Source: Gnetum montanum
Lineage: Eukaryota; Streptophyta; Gnetopsida; Gnetales; Gnetaceae
Direction: 5' to 3'
Length of the DNA: 51,831 nt
Assembly: GCA_015680685.1 (NCBI GenBank)
Contig: MNCI01033650.1
Span: 189,104-240,934, forward strand
This document shows positions 34,922 to 46,200 of this stretch, one piece after another (position 1 is the first letter of the stretch; the number at the start of each line of letters is the position of its first letter). Position numbers and translations under genes: made by a program. Below the pieces are notes generated by a model that worked only from the letters and a program-made list of their open reading frames with translations, ran no database searches and was not told the DNA's origin.

Positions 34922-37179
34922 TGTAACACCCATTCATAAGGAGCAAGAACTAGCACCCAAAGCCCCCTAAAAAGAAGAAAGTTGAAAAAAGAAAATGCCC
35001 AAGTGGCTTTCTTTCTACAACCATCACACTAACGTTATCCTATAAAATTAAAATAAAATCAACAATGCCTAGATCTAGCTCAAAAACAAGTCAATCAATA
35101 TTAATTTAAGAATTAAGAGATAATTTTAAAAAGAAATAGGCATAGTAAATTATCTATGCAAGATTCATTAGATTAAAAAAAATCAAACTTTTTATCAGCC
35201 TAAAAAGCAATATTTAATCGGGATCATTTGCACATTTGAAACCCAAAGAAATGACCAAAAAAATAGATAAATTAATAATCTTCTATTTGTTCAATCACAT
35301 AATAATATTTTATAATTTCTAGCCACACACAAAAACAAGATCTAAATTTTTAACTTTTGTAACCATTTTACTAGTAATCATGTAATTAAGAAATTTATAT
35401 GTTCAATAGCAAAGAATAGATAAATCACAGCCATAAATTAACATCCTAAGTTTTCCCCCACTCCATCAATTTATAGAAAGATATTAAAATAAGACTTGAG
35501 AAGATATAGGGAAAAAAAGTATAATTCAATTTTAGATCCAAGATTTATGCATTCAAAAGGGGAGGGTTCATCAACCAAATTCCAACCAAAATCTAAGAAT
35601 TCAACAATTTTAAAGCATTCACAATTATTGATGGGCCCAAGGATACTCTCGCTTTCTGTCTGCGGTACCAATCCTCATAGCAGGGATCCATAGCCCCTAT
35701 TGGCAATCCTTTGCCTAAAATGCCCCAAATCATTATAGGTGTTTCTAAATTGTTACAGAAACAACTCTCATCTAAGTCATTTAAGTGTGAGAGTGCAGAG
35801 GACGGGTAGAGAGATCCAAAAAAACGGTAATAAATGATTTCAAAAAAACATCTAAGCTTACAACAAGCATTGTGAAGGTGGTTAGACAAGCAAGAAGAGA
35901 AAAGTTTGAGAAAATCAACCCTTGCTAGCCATTATCAAACATAACAAAGATGGATCATTTTACCTCCTTGCTTAGATATCTTGCTTACTAGGAGAAATTA
36001 TTTAAATATTGGATTGCTATGCCACACTTGTTTTCTTTCTCTTTGCTATCTCTTGTAGCAACAAGAGTCTTCTCTCCCTTCTCAATCACAATCCTTGTTA
36101 ATGTATCCCTCTTTTTTTTTTTTTTTTTGTATTCTACACAGCTACTTTTGCCTTGTGTGTCTCCTCTCTTTTTTCCCTCTTCTCCTCTTCCTATTTGTAG
36201 GTGGAATAAGGGATAATGAATGGTTTCTTGTAACTGACTTTTTAGGGACTGTTTGTATTCTTTTCTTTCTTTTTAAAGTTTTTTTTTCTCTCTCTATCTC
36301 TCTTTTTCAACAATGGGTCATGAGTTCAATTCTTTTCATGATCACTATAAAAAAGATCAATAAACTATGTATATTCACAGGTTGTAGGTTCAATGCCTAA
36401 ATCAACAATTTTTGATATTTCAGAATTCAAATTTTGCTAGATCTCAGGTTCAATTCCTCTTCAACATTCCAACATAATATCTATCTCTTTATCATTCAAA
36501 ATTGTCATCAAATGCAAGGAAAGAGTTTTCAAATAAATTCATGGTAAGGGCAATCCAAGATACATAATCAAATAAGACACCTTCTTTTTCAGGTCATCAA
36601 CGATGTGAATTTTCCCATTGTCTTACGATCCTTGAAAGGTCATCACATGACCTTTCTATAACAATGTAGAGAGTACTTATACTCTACTATTTTAAACTAA
36701 AAAGATCAATGCATCACAATTAGATAAAATAAAATATAAAGCTACAATATTTGCACACAATATCCCAATTCATGGGTCAAGTTCCTCAATATGAGCATTC
36801 TTTTGCATCTCAACTTACCTATTTTAGCTCCTGACGCACTCCTTAGAGTATTGTCCTTTGTTTTCTTTTTGTTTCTTAACATCTCTGTTGAAATAAAACA
36901 AAAATATTTTGTTTTCCCATATATTGTTTATTATTATTAGTTTAAAACATTCCCAGCATGTATTTTAAATCATATTTTTTTAAGCATAAACTATTTAAAC
37001 ATTTAATCATAATACATATAAAAATATGGTCAACAAATTTATTACTATTCCAGTTCACCATTTCCACCATAGTCCAAACAAAGGGCACCCACAACTTAAC
37101 AACAAAACATGCACACAAACACATAGAAAGCCTATTACAATCATTAATGCAAAAACTCAAGAAAAAGTGATTCATTACA
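34922..37179 (-). repeat. solo LTR of the N1 family
   Basis: This 2258-bp segment is the reverse complement of the LTR at 18536-20928 over its whole length. On the plus strand it begins tgtaacacccattcataagg and ends gaaaaagtgattcattaca, giving TG…CA ends, and it is flanked by gaaca (34917-34921) and aaaca (37180-37184). No internal element sequence is attached, so it arose by LTR-LTR recombination. It lies about 1.6 kb past the transporter stop codon. Confidence 0.85.
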
Positions 37180-38826
37180 AAACACTAACCTAGAAGCATT
37201 GTTCTAGAGAGATAACTCACTAATGATGCAATCTAGTATTCTCACATATATATAGTAAATATCATTGGGTGTGCTCAAAGTGTCTAGTTACCGGTTGCCA
37301 CAGCTGTGTTCAAAAAATTAATTGAAGGAAAAAATAAACAAGAATTTAACACAGGGTGAATGTTTTAGAAGACTTTGTTTTACCACAAAATCATTTCAAT
37401 ATTAACAAAAACTTTGTTATTCCCTTTGTATTTGATTTATTATATAGGTCTCAGCACCGCCGAAACTGCTATTTAATACCCACGAAGGGATGAGTGCGCA
37501 AGACTGATTATGGCAACGGCATTTTCGATCCATGGAGACTCTTTTTTTTTTCTCAACTGATACTATCCATGCCAATTCTTTTCTAAAAAAATGAATCATG
37601 AAAAATGATACCGAAAAAAATACCATACCGTACAGAGGGATATCAATGCTACAACTGCAACATTTCTTCAGCAGTGAGTGTAAAGTCAGTTTCCATGCAC
37701 TAAAGTTTCTTGCCTCAAGCATGGTAATTTAACAAGTTTCATTTCATTAATAAATTGGCTCGATCCCAGAGGAAGCACATCCCTGAACTGAATACGATCA
37801 TAATCGAAGCATAATGTTGATGGCTTGCCTGCCAGTGCAGTTGCCATGTCCACATAAACTTAAGAAGGTTCTGAATTTGCTTGCTCAAGCTTTGATTTTC
37901 ACGACACTTCGGCCAATGCGTACCCATCATTCTTTGAGGTATCATGTCCATGCATTTTTCAAGAGGCTTGAGCAACAGACATTCTCTGATAGCGTCATGG
38001 ATTTTCGACCAGAAATTAACCCAACACGAGTTTGCTACAGAAGCTGTCACCATGGTTAACATTTCCTGTAGACATGTATCTAGTAGTAAAGCTAGAAATT
38101 TATAGCGCTCAGTACACCCTTGAGGCGGTGCAGACCAATAAACAACACTGACTAGTTTGGTTCCACGAAAATTTATACAGCTAATTACAAATAATATGAT
38201 GGAAAATTGCTTAAAACAGTCCCCTGACTGCCTCGTCCACCTTACTACTCTGCATTGGAAATACAATTTGACGTCAATAGCTTTTTACGAAAAAGATGTT
38301 GGGCTGCATAGCAAGCAGCTTTACTGAGAAAGAATATTGCAGGTTCAATATTGTTGTAATAGCAAAATTGGACAGGCTGCTAGCTCTGGATTACTGATTT
38401 AGCAGAGCTGGAGATAAAATAGAAAAAACTAAAATGGAAATAAAAGTCAAAACGGAACTGTTGTGCACGGTAGTTTCATAAGCTAAGACTAGGTTCTCTT
38501 CTAAGAGCTTATCACAGGTGAGAGTATCTGTAAAAGGAACACATTTTTCATGGTTTTGGAACGTAGCTATAAGATGAACAGATTCCAAATGTTCTGACCT
38601 TTCTGCGAGAGTTGCATTCCAGAGCCGCATCTTGTATTCTTGAATTTTTGATGCATCCTCTGAAATACTCGGCATCAAAGTTGCTCGTCGTATCGACGTA
38701 GAACACTGCATTTATGTTTAGGGTTTCATCTTTTTACAAACAGGGTATTTTACAAGTCAATCCATGATCTAGTGCAATCCACACTACTCCATAAACAGGC
38801 TAAAGAACACAGGATAGGTTAAAGTG
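37180..38826 (-). other. region downstream of the transporter gene, possible 3' UTR
   Basis: Base composition is more balanced than in the repeats. Two minus-strand open stretches occur (38266 down to 37739, 175 codons; 38711 down to 38391, 106 codons), but neither resembles a protein I know. A minus-strand AATAAA lies near 37437. The long minus-strand openness could mark a 3' UTR or a separate small gene; I cannot decide. Confidence 0.3.
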
Positions 38827-41800
38827 TTAAATATAAAAGACTTGTCCAACATTTAGAAGGCTTTCATGGGGAATATTGTAGATAACACTATTCTCTCCAC
38901 ACATTCTCCGAAGAAATGCATATATGTGATTCACTGCAATTCTTTTGATCAAACTTGAATCCCTCCTTGCTCTCACAATCGTGTTTCCAAAAATGTGAAC
39001 TACTCCTGCATCTCTGCAGCTGAGAACATACTGCAAATCATTAGTAGTGTCAGTGGCACTACTCTCACTTCTACCAAACAATCTCATTTGTGATCTGCTA
39101 GCTGAAAGTGCCCCTCCAGAAGTATCAGAGACTATTGAGGCACTCGATAATCCACAGAGATCTGAATCTGAAATAACTTTGTGCTGTAAAATAGTCAGAG
39201 ATCCTGCTTTCAGATGCCCTTCTGATTCATCATCTTCACTAGAGTAGGCTACACTCGCTAGGAGAGATTCCTGGTGAACATATTGTGTAAGACTCTTGAT
39301 CAACAAGTTTTCAAAAGCATCTTCTCTTTTATGAAGGTCCTTGTACCCATACCTCACAGCACAACGGAAGAGGTTAAGGTTTTTTGGTCCAATACGCTTA
39401 ACATAAAACCGTTCTTCAGGTGTAACTGTCGTTACAGGTAGATATTTGACACACACAAATACGACAATAGAGTGAATGGCTGGCAAATGAGTGATAAAAT
39501 GGGAGAAAATAGGTGGCACACCCCTCGGAATATCTGTGTATACAAGACCAATTCCAGGGACACGGACAAGACCAAGGCTAGGCCCAAGGCCTAGGATCCA
39601 TGCAACTGGAACCTTGCTTTGTACCTCAAACTCACAGCGTTTTACGGTTCCATAATGCCACACATACATGACAATTAGAAACACTCCAGCTATAACTAAT
39701 GGGGCCCAACCACCTTGGCCGACTTTGAACAGTACTGCTGTGAAGTAAACAATCTCCACTGCAAGAAAAGTTAGAGTGAAGATTGAAACCAGAACAAGGT
39801 TGCTTCTCCATACCATGAGCATGATAAGAGTCATCAGTATTGTTGTCACCAACATAACAACCACCACCGCGATGCCTAACAGTAAGAGCACAAGTGTTAG
39901 AAAACTTCCGCTGAAGAAGTGTTGATTATTCAAGCTTCTTCCAAAACAAATGCAATATGGTACTGGATTTTTAAATGGAATAACTTTTAAAAAGTAATAT
40001 GAAATTGGCTACATAATTCTAGATTCATAGCTTGCAAGGAATTGTTGGAATTACCAATTACCAATACAAAAAACTTACCATATGCATGCCCAATCTGAGT
40101 TGTATTTTGAAAGCCAGCAGTAATAACTAAGCATAGAATCATCAAGATCCAATTTATCTCGGGAATATAAATTTGCCCTGGGAATTTTTTTGATGTATGA
40201 ACAATCCTGACCATGGGAAAAAATCCAAGAGCTACTGCTTGTTTAATTATTGCAAATGTTGCTGATATGGTTGCCTGACTTGCGATTATAGCAGCTATTG
40301 TTGCCACGCCAAATATAGGCCAATAAATACAATCTACAGAATAAATTTTGTTTATTGCATTGATGAATGTTGGCAAATACCGTTTTCTGAATATAAATAT
40401 TGGAAAAACCTAAGAGACTATACCTGGAATCGACTTATAGAATGCCTCTGAAACATCAGCAGGATTTTTAATAAGGTATGCAGCTTGTCCAGTATATGCC
40501 AACAACAAACAGGGAAAGACCAATACGGTAAATGCAATCTGTATGTACATTGACATGAGAAGAAAATTAAAAATCATATAATTAATATGGAATAATAGTG
40601 ACAGTTTGACAGTGCGCCAAGAAATAAGACGGGAAAAGTTCAACAGATGTGGCTCCTGATAAGAAATCTCTGGGCCTTCATAGTTCTATCATAATTAAAG
40701 AAATTTGATAAATGCTTGCTTCATAAAGAAAAAAATTTTGTTGAATAGTGAGCTTGTATGGTAAACAGTTCCCAAAAATGGCAAGCTAAGAAAAATAAAC
40801 AAACTACAGAACAAGTTTGTGTAATCTCTATATAACATAATGTTGCAGCTTTGGTGTTGCCATATACGTCCATATTGTGTTGCCATATACGTCCATATTG
40901 TCATTACTCCTGGTTAGAGTGTGTGCCTTGTGATATGCAATTCTTTGGTTCGATCCCTAGTGGCATACTAATCCAATATCATTACAAGTAAACTAGTTAT
41001 ACTTTATAGTGGTTTCAAGCAAACTTTGCATTCATTTTGAGTGACAAACCACATTATTTACAAGGCAAGGGAAAAGGTATATTAGACACTTTGTTGCGAT
41101 GAAGTAATTCGGATTTGATCACTCCATAGCATGAATTTAAAAGTTAGCTATCCTGGATTACTTGCACTCTTAAATGTCTTTGGAACTACTCATAAGATAA
41201 AAGCAACATGGTATCGCTATATTGACCTGTAAAGTTCAAAAATTAAATGTTGACAACTGCCTGGACTTTCTGTACCCCATCACAGATAGCCAAGAGATAT
41301 ACCACAAAGCTCAAACTCGCAACAACTTGACAAGCTAACCAGCTACCAGTTAAGCACTTTCTTGCCTTCAGTACTTTCACTGTGTTAATGTCTTTTTTCA
41401 AAAATAAAAAATGTAGTGAAAAGAAGAGCTAGTTTCACTACACATTATAGCTACCGTGTTCAACCAGACTTAGTATTAATCTGACAAATTAACATTATTT
41501 ATTTTGAAAATGTAAAATTGTTAATTTGGCTTTATTTTTCAGGTTTCTGAAATTGAAATGCAAATTCCCCGAGTTGCATTGTTACATTTCTGAAAAAACA
41601 TATCTGTACCTGCACAGCCTTGGTAGAGAAATGACCAAGGTCAGCGAAAAGAGCCTCAGTTCCTGCAAAAAGACACTTCACATGAGGAATGCAATGCTTG
41701 AAGACTATACACAGAATATATATGTATAGAAAGTGTGTTTGTGTGAGAATAAAAAGGAGTATTCTGATTTCAACATCATGAACAACGAACCTGTTACACT

Positions 41801-42235
41801 AAGCATAATACCACCAAGTGAAACCCAATTTCGTTTATTTCCTCTTTTTAAATACTCAAAAACATAATAAGGAGAATAGGCCATCAGAACTTTGGGCTCA
41901 TGCACATAAATGTTATAAGCACCAATGGTACCAATAGAAAGAAACCAGACGAGAACCACTGGTGCAAAAAGCCATCCAACTCTATCAGTCCCATACTTCT
42001 GCATGCAGAAGAGTCCTATAAGAATAACAATGGCAACTACCACCACCACATCTGTCAAAAGTGATAAATTGGAATAAAAAGTCAGAGCAAAACATGAAAG
42101 CCTTCTAATGCTCTGATTAGAGATTAATTTACTAAAGATATGCTGCAAAAGCAAAGAGATTTCATACAAATAATCCAAAAATACCATTACTAATGTGTGC
42201 ATGGTTCACTTTGATTCCACCAACAGATGAAAGAA
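38827..42235 (-). CDS. KUP: HAK/KUP/KT potassium transporter, C-terminal ~593 residues in six exons
   Basis: Plasma-membrane or endomembrane K+ uptake carrier of the KUP/HAK/KT family, probably proton-coupled. Minus-strand exons, 5' to 3': 42235-42185, 42051-41791, 41662-41610, 40538-40424, 40333-40079, 39875-38827 (stop at 38829-38827). All introns are GT-AG (133, 128, 1071, 90 and 203 bp) and all six joins fall after codon base 1, keeping one open frame. Family blocks seen: [110 protein letters not shown] and the C-terminal [16 protein letters not shown]. At least seven hydrophobic membrane segments precede a hydrophilic C-terminal domain. The wording resembles the KUP9/10/11 clade as I remember it. 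The first about 200 residues (including GDLGTSPLY and GDG.LTP regions) are not in the window, so the entry is partial. Confidence 0.93.
40856..40901 (+). repeat. perfect 23-bp tandem duplication in transporter intron
   Basis: The unit gttgccatatacgtccatattgt occurs twice without a gap (40856-40878, 40879-40901). It ends 10 bases before the A-box-like segment of the tRNA-like element. Confidence 0.9.
40903..40975 (+). repeat. tRNA-like segment, probable SINE head, in transporter intron
   Basis: An A-box-like tggttagagtgtg at 40911-40923 and an exact-type B box ggttcgatccc at 40947-40957 are spaced as in a tRNA gene. A full cloverleaf is not apparent and there is no acceptor-stem pairing, so a tRNA-derived SINE or a tRNA relic fits better than a live tRNA. 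It is antisense to the transporter. Confidence 0.5.
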
Positions 42236-45029
42236 CTGTAACAACACAACACATGTATGGTGCATAAGTTTCTGTAAATGTTTCATACAAAATTATGTGA
42301 AAATCATGCAGAAAATACCACCAACTAAACCAGGATATTATATTATGATTTAGTAGTTTCAAATTGGCAGTTGGTGCTTATAAGGTATTTGCAACTTCTC
42401 AAGAAAATTTCTGAAATCCTAGAGATTCCAGAAGGCTTCCAGCTACAAAAAACTACAGAAGATGCAACATTGGTTAAACTAGTGGCTAAACAGCAAAATG
42501 AAGTAAGTTTGGCCTTTTCTCCTTTTTTACATTTATGAAGGAATGAAATATATACTTACTGTAGATTGAACAATACACCAGCGTCATTGTCGTTATCGCT
42601 TTTATCCCATTGAATTGGGATAACTTTTTAGAGTAAACAAGTGATTTGACAATAGTTTTAATAATTGGCTATCTACTTGACACCAAAAGCATCTATTAGA
42701 GTTAAATGTTCAACCTTGAATATGATATGGCCAGTCTCAATGAGTAAATTCTTGTAAAACTTACTCTCATTCTTGGCAGTCCTTATTGAATGCTAGGATG
42801 CTACAAAAAGGTCAAGTACTGATTATGAATCTAAGAGCACTGGGGTTTAAGAGTATTTATGAGGCTAAATTTTTGGCTTGAAACTTTGTATTTATGCAAA
42901 CTTGATCGTCTTTTTATATAACAGAGTAGCTACCCTTTGATCAGGCATCGGATCCAAATCAGGTAAAGGAAGTCAAAAAATTATCGTTCAATGACCTAAA
43001 CAAATCTTCACAAGATCACATCAAATTTGGTATCAATATCAAGATGAGCCCAAACTAGCAAAAATTTTGCAGGATGGGAAAAAACTAAGATCATCAAGCA
43101 GAGTGTCCAAAAATGAGAATATTGAAATTGATATTGAGAATTATAAATGATAGAGAATTAGCAATTGTATTCAAGGAATGGGGGCGTCAAAACCCAAAAA
43201 ATAATGAATAAAAAAAATTCAGAGCACACAAGATGAACATAGTCAAAAGATTTTAAACAGAAAAGAAAACAATCTAACAATTTTGGAAATGTCTTTTCAA
43301 GTTTTCATCCTTACAACCAATCTTGAAAAAGCTCTCCTTCTAAAAAGAAATAATCAGGCCTTCCCCTTGTTCAAAAGCGCCTGCAGGTGTTTTCAGTTTT
43401 CCCTGAAGGCTTCCTTGTAAAAAGAAGAAACTAAAACTAATAGTTTTTATAACTTAAGTCCATAAATATGAAGGGAATTAATAATGCAAAAGATGACTTA
43501 ATTATTCAATCACTATAACTAAAATGAAACATCTTTAAACTCTAATGTAATCCATCTATCATGAATTCCTAAATACCAATGTAAGCAGTGAAGTCGTTCT
43601 TTCTGATTAAGATATTTAGGTGTTATACAGAGTGTATTATTCAGAATAGTAAAGTAAAACTTGCTAGTAAACCAGTGAAATTTCAAAATTGTGGTGCCTA
43701 TGGAGGATACACGTCCACATATTTCTTAATCCTTCAGTTAGATATGATGATGGATGTGACCTTTCTTCCTTTGTTTTCCGCCATTATAGCGTTGTTTAAC
43801 AATACGGTAGTGTGGCATTATGATATTCCTTTGTCACGATTCATAGAAACGAAGCAAAGTTGATTCTGCTACAGAGGCAAACGTCACAAATGGGATCTAT
43901 AAAATTTTCCCTCAGTTCCTAAGTAATACAAATTTTTTGAAGTCAGTTTTGATAATCAGATGGTTCTGACAGCCTTGAATTCCTCCTTAAGTAGTTGTGT
44001 TAGAACAGAAATCTAGCTCATCTTCTATCTCTTCTAGCTTAGCTGCAAAGTTGAAGGTATATATTTAAGAAACCTAGATATTTTCTTAAATCATGTTTCT
44101 ATGTTCCTTCCTGTCATTAAAACTTGCTTGGAGCTCCTTACCCTCTTGAGATGCTTATCTAAAGGAGTCCAGCTGATCTTCCATTGTTCAGATAGGTTTA
44201 TAATGTTAAAAATTCCCAAATTTGTTCCACTTGTTATGTGGCTGCTTGGGTGGTGAATGTTTTAATAGTGACTAAATGGCTAGATTCAAGCACTGATCCA
44301 TTGCAAAACTTTCTGGTAATCCTCCACTTGTTTCCATAATCTGAATAGCTGAATTAATATTTGAAAGTGCATGTTAATGTTCAAGATATGTATTAATGAT
44401 CAGTAAATGAGCAGCCATCGTGTAACAGCCATCCATTTGAAGCAAGAGTTAACATTCAAAGTCCCAACCAGTTGGCTGAAAATGCAAAGGTAAAATTTTC
44501 TTTTCTCTTTTCCAAACACTTAATCAATTGTCAAAAATTCAACTTGCATATAGACCAACATAGACAATTATCAATAAAATAATGCATAACAAAGAAAACT
44601 ATATGATGTAAAGAATGGCCCAAGATCCAGCAAGAAGAGAATACTAATCTAACAATTGACATCTCTTAATACATTATGCATTCAAGATGCAGTACAAAAG
44701 TGAAAACATCTAAAACTTGAAATCATATCTGCAGCCATCTAGCTTAGCAAAAAACCAATTAATTCAATCCTTTAATTAACATTTTTAAATTATGCACAGC
44801 CAAAATGTAATCCATCGTAAGGAAGTTAAACTCAAGGAAAACATATTATTCATGTACCCAGAAAATTGCAAATTGAAATACAAAACAATACAGCAATCTT
44901 TACATATATTCATAATATTAATGAAAAATCATGTCTAATTAGCACAAAACACAATAACCAAAATCGAATTTTGGTTTAATCACTGCTGTTAAAAAAAAAA
45001 AGACAACCATGAAAACCAAACAATGACCA
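42236..45029. other. upstream or intronic DNA of the transporter, no exon recognised
   Basis: Searched on the minus strand by eye for the family blocks expected before the 51-bp exon (GDGVLTP, AYQSLGVVYGDLGTSP, GGTFALYSL) without finding them. AT-rich; one plus-strand ORF (43588-43863) has no recognisable content. Confidence 0.4.
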
Positions 45030-46200
45030 CAAAAATTTATGCAAGATTCCTTTGATACAATGTACAGGTCTGATTTTCTCTTTGTTTACTGATCAGATTT
45101 TTATTTTTCTCAGACCATAGTAATAAATCAAATGTTATTCATCAACAATAAATCAGAAATATCAAATCACTTCGGTTGCACAATAATACTATCTTAATTT
45201 TTTTTCAGCAACCCTCACAATAAAAATTGCTTCAATAACTTTTCTAAACTGAAATAATAAATTGCACACCACTAACATTTAATCAAACTATCTAATTTAG
45301 CATAATAGAAATAGAGAAAGCACCTACATTTAATAGCCATCCTTTAACATCACTAACATTTAATAACCATAGATTAACATCCTAGGTTTCCCCTATTCCA
45401 TTGGACTCATATAAAGAAAACAAAATCAAACTTGAGAAGGTACACAAAGCGATAGTCTTTTCTTCTTGTTGTTCATTTGCTGCTTTAGCTACAATCTTCC
45501 TTTGTTGTTGTTGATCTTCTCTTTCAACCATCGTCTTGTTGTTGTTGTTGTTCATTTGTTGTTTTAGCCATACTCTTTTTATTGCTATTCATTTATAGCC
45601 ACCTCCCTTGTGATTGAGCTTTCCTTCTTTCTATGATATGCATATACTCTCTTTTTTTCTTCTTCTTTTTTATTGCATTTCCTTTCCCCTCTCTCCTCTC
45701 TTTATAATTGCTGGTAGAATTCAAGAGATGATAGGTTATTTCTTGTAACCAATTCTTTATTGAAAACTATTCTGCTTTTCCTTAAAAAAGAAAAGAAATA
45801 AAACCTTTGTCTGCACCACCTAGTCATGAGTTCAATTCTTTCCATGATCACTCTTAAAAATTAATAAAAGTATATTCTAACAGGTTGTAGGTTCAATTCC
45901 CTTAGTTGCAACTCTCAATATTTTCTAATTCTACCAAGTCTCAAGTTCAATTCCTCTTGATCTTACATAGCAAAAAAATAACAAACATAAAATATTCAAA
46001 CATAATATCCACCTTTGTTCCTTCTTGCTTTAAGAACATATCACCTCTAAATTTATCAGCAATAAATATGTTGCTGTGCTTTATTTCCAACAACATTTCT
46101 CTTAGAAATCAAGTCATAAGATGCAATGGCAGAGATTTCAAAATAGGAATATGAAAAAGTATAAGTCCAAGACACAAAGTCAAGTGAAACACCTTCTCTT
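45030..46200 (-). repeat. degraded N1-family LTR, partial
   Basis: It follows the solo LTR at about 35140-36590 in order and orientation: aacatccta(g/a)gtttcccc, gttatttcttgtaac(c/t), tcatgagttcaattct..catgatcact, aggttgtaggttcaattcc and gacac(a/c)aagtcaa..aacaccttct. Both ends fade, so limits are approximate. A (TTG)n tract lies at about 45536-45553. Confidence 0.6.

Noticed and set aside
37417-37722. 101-codon minus-strand ORF as a separate gene
   Set aside because: Low-complexity and T-rich segments, no recognised motif, close to the solo LTR; not supported as a gene.
40903-40975. Functional tRNA gene
   Set aside because: A and B boxes are present but no acceptor-stem pairing or proper anticodon arm could be formed by eye.
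42235-42362. Extending the first seen transporter exon upstream to 42362
   Set aside because: The upstream residues do not fit the family (no GDGxLTP block). An acceptor at 42236-42237 gives a 51-bp exon in the correct phase with a split valine codon.
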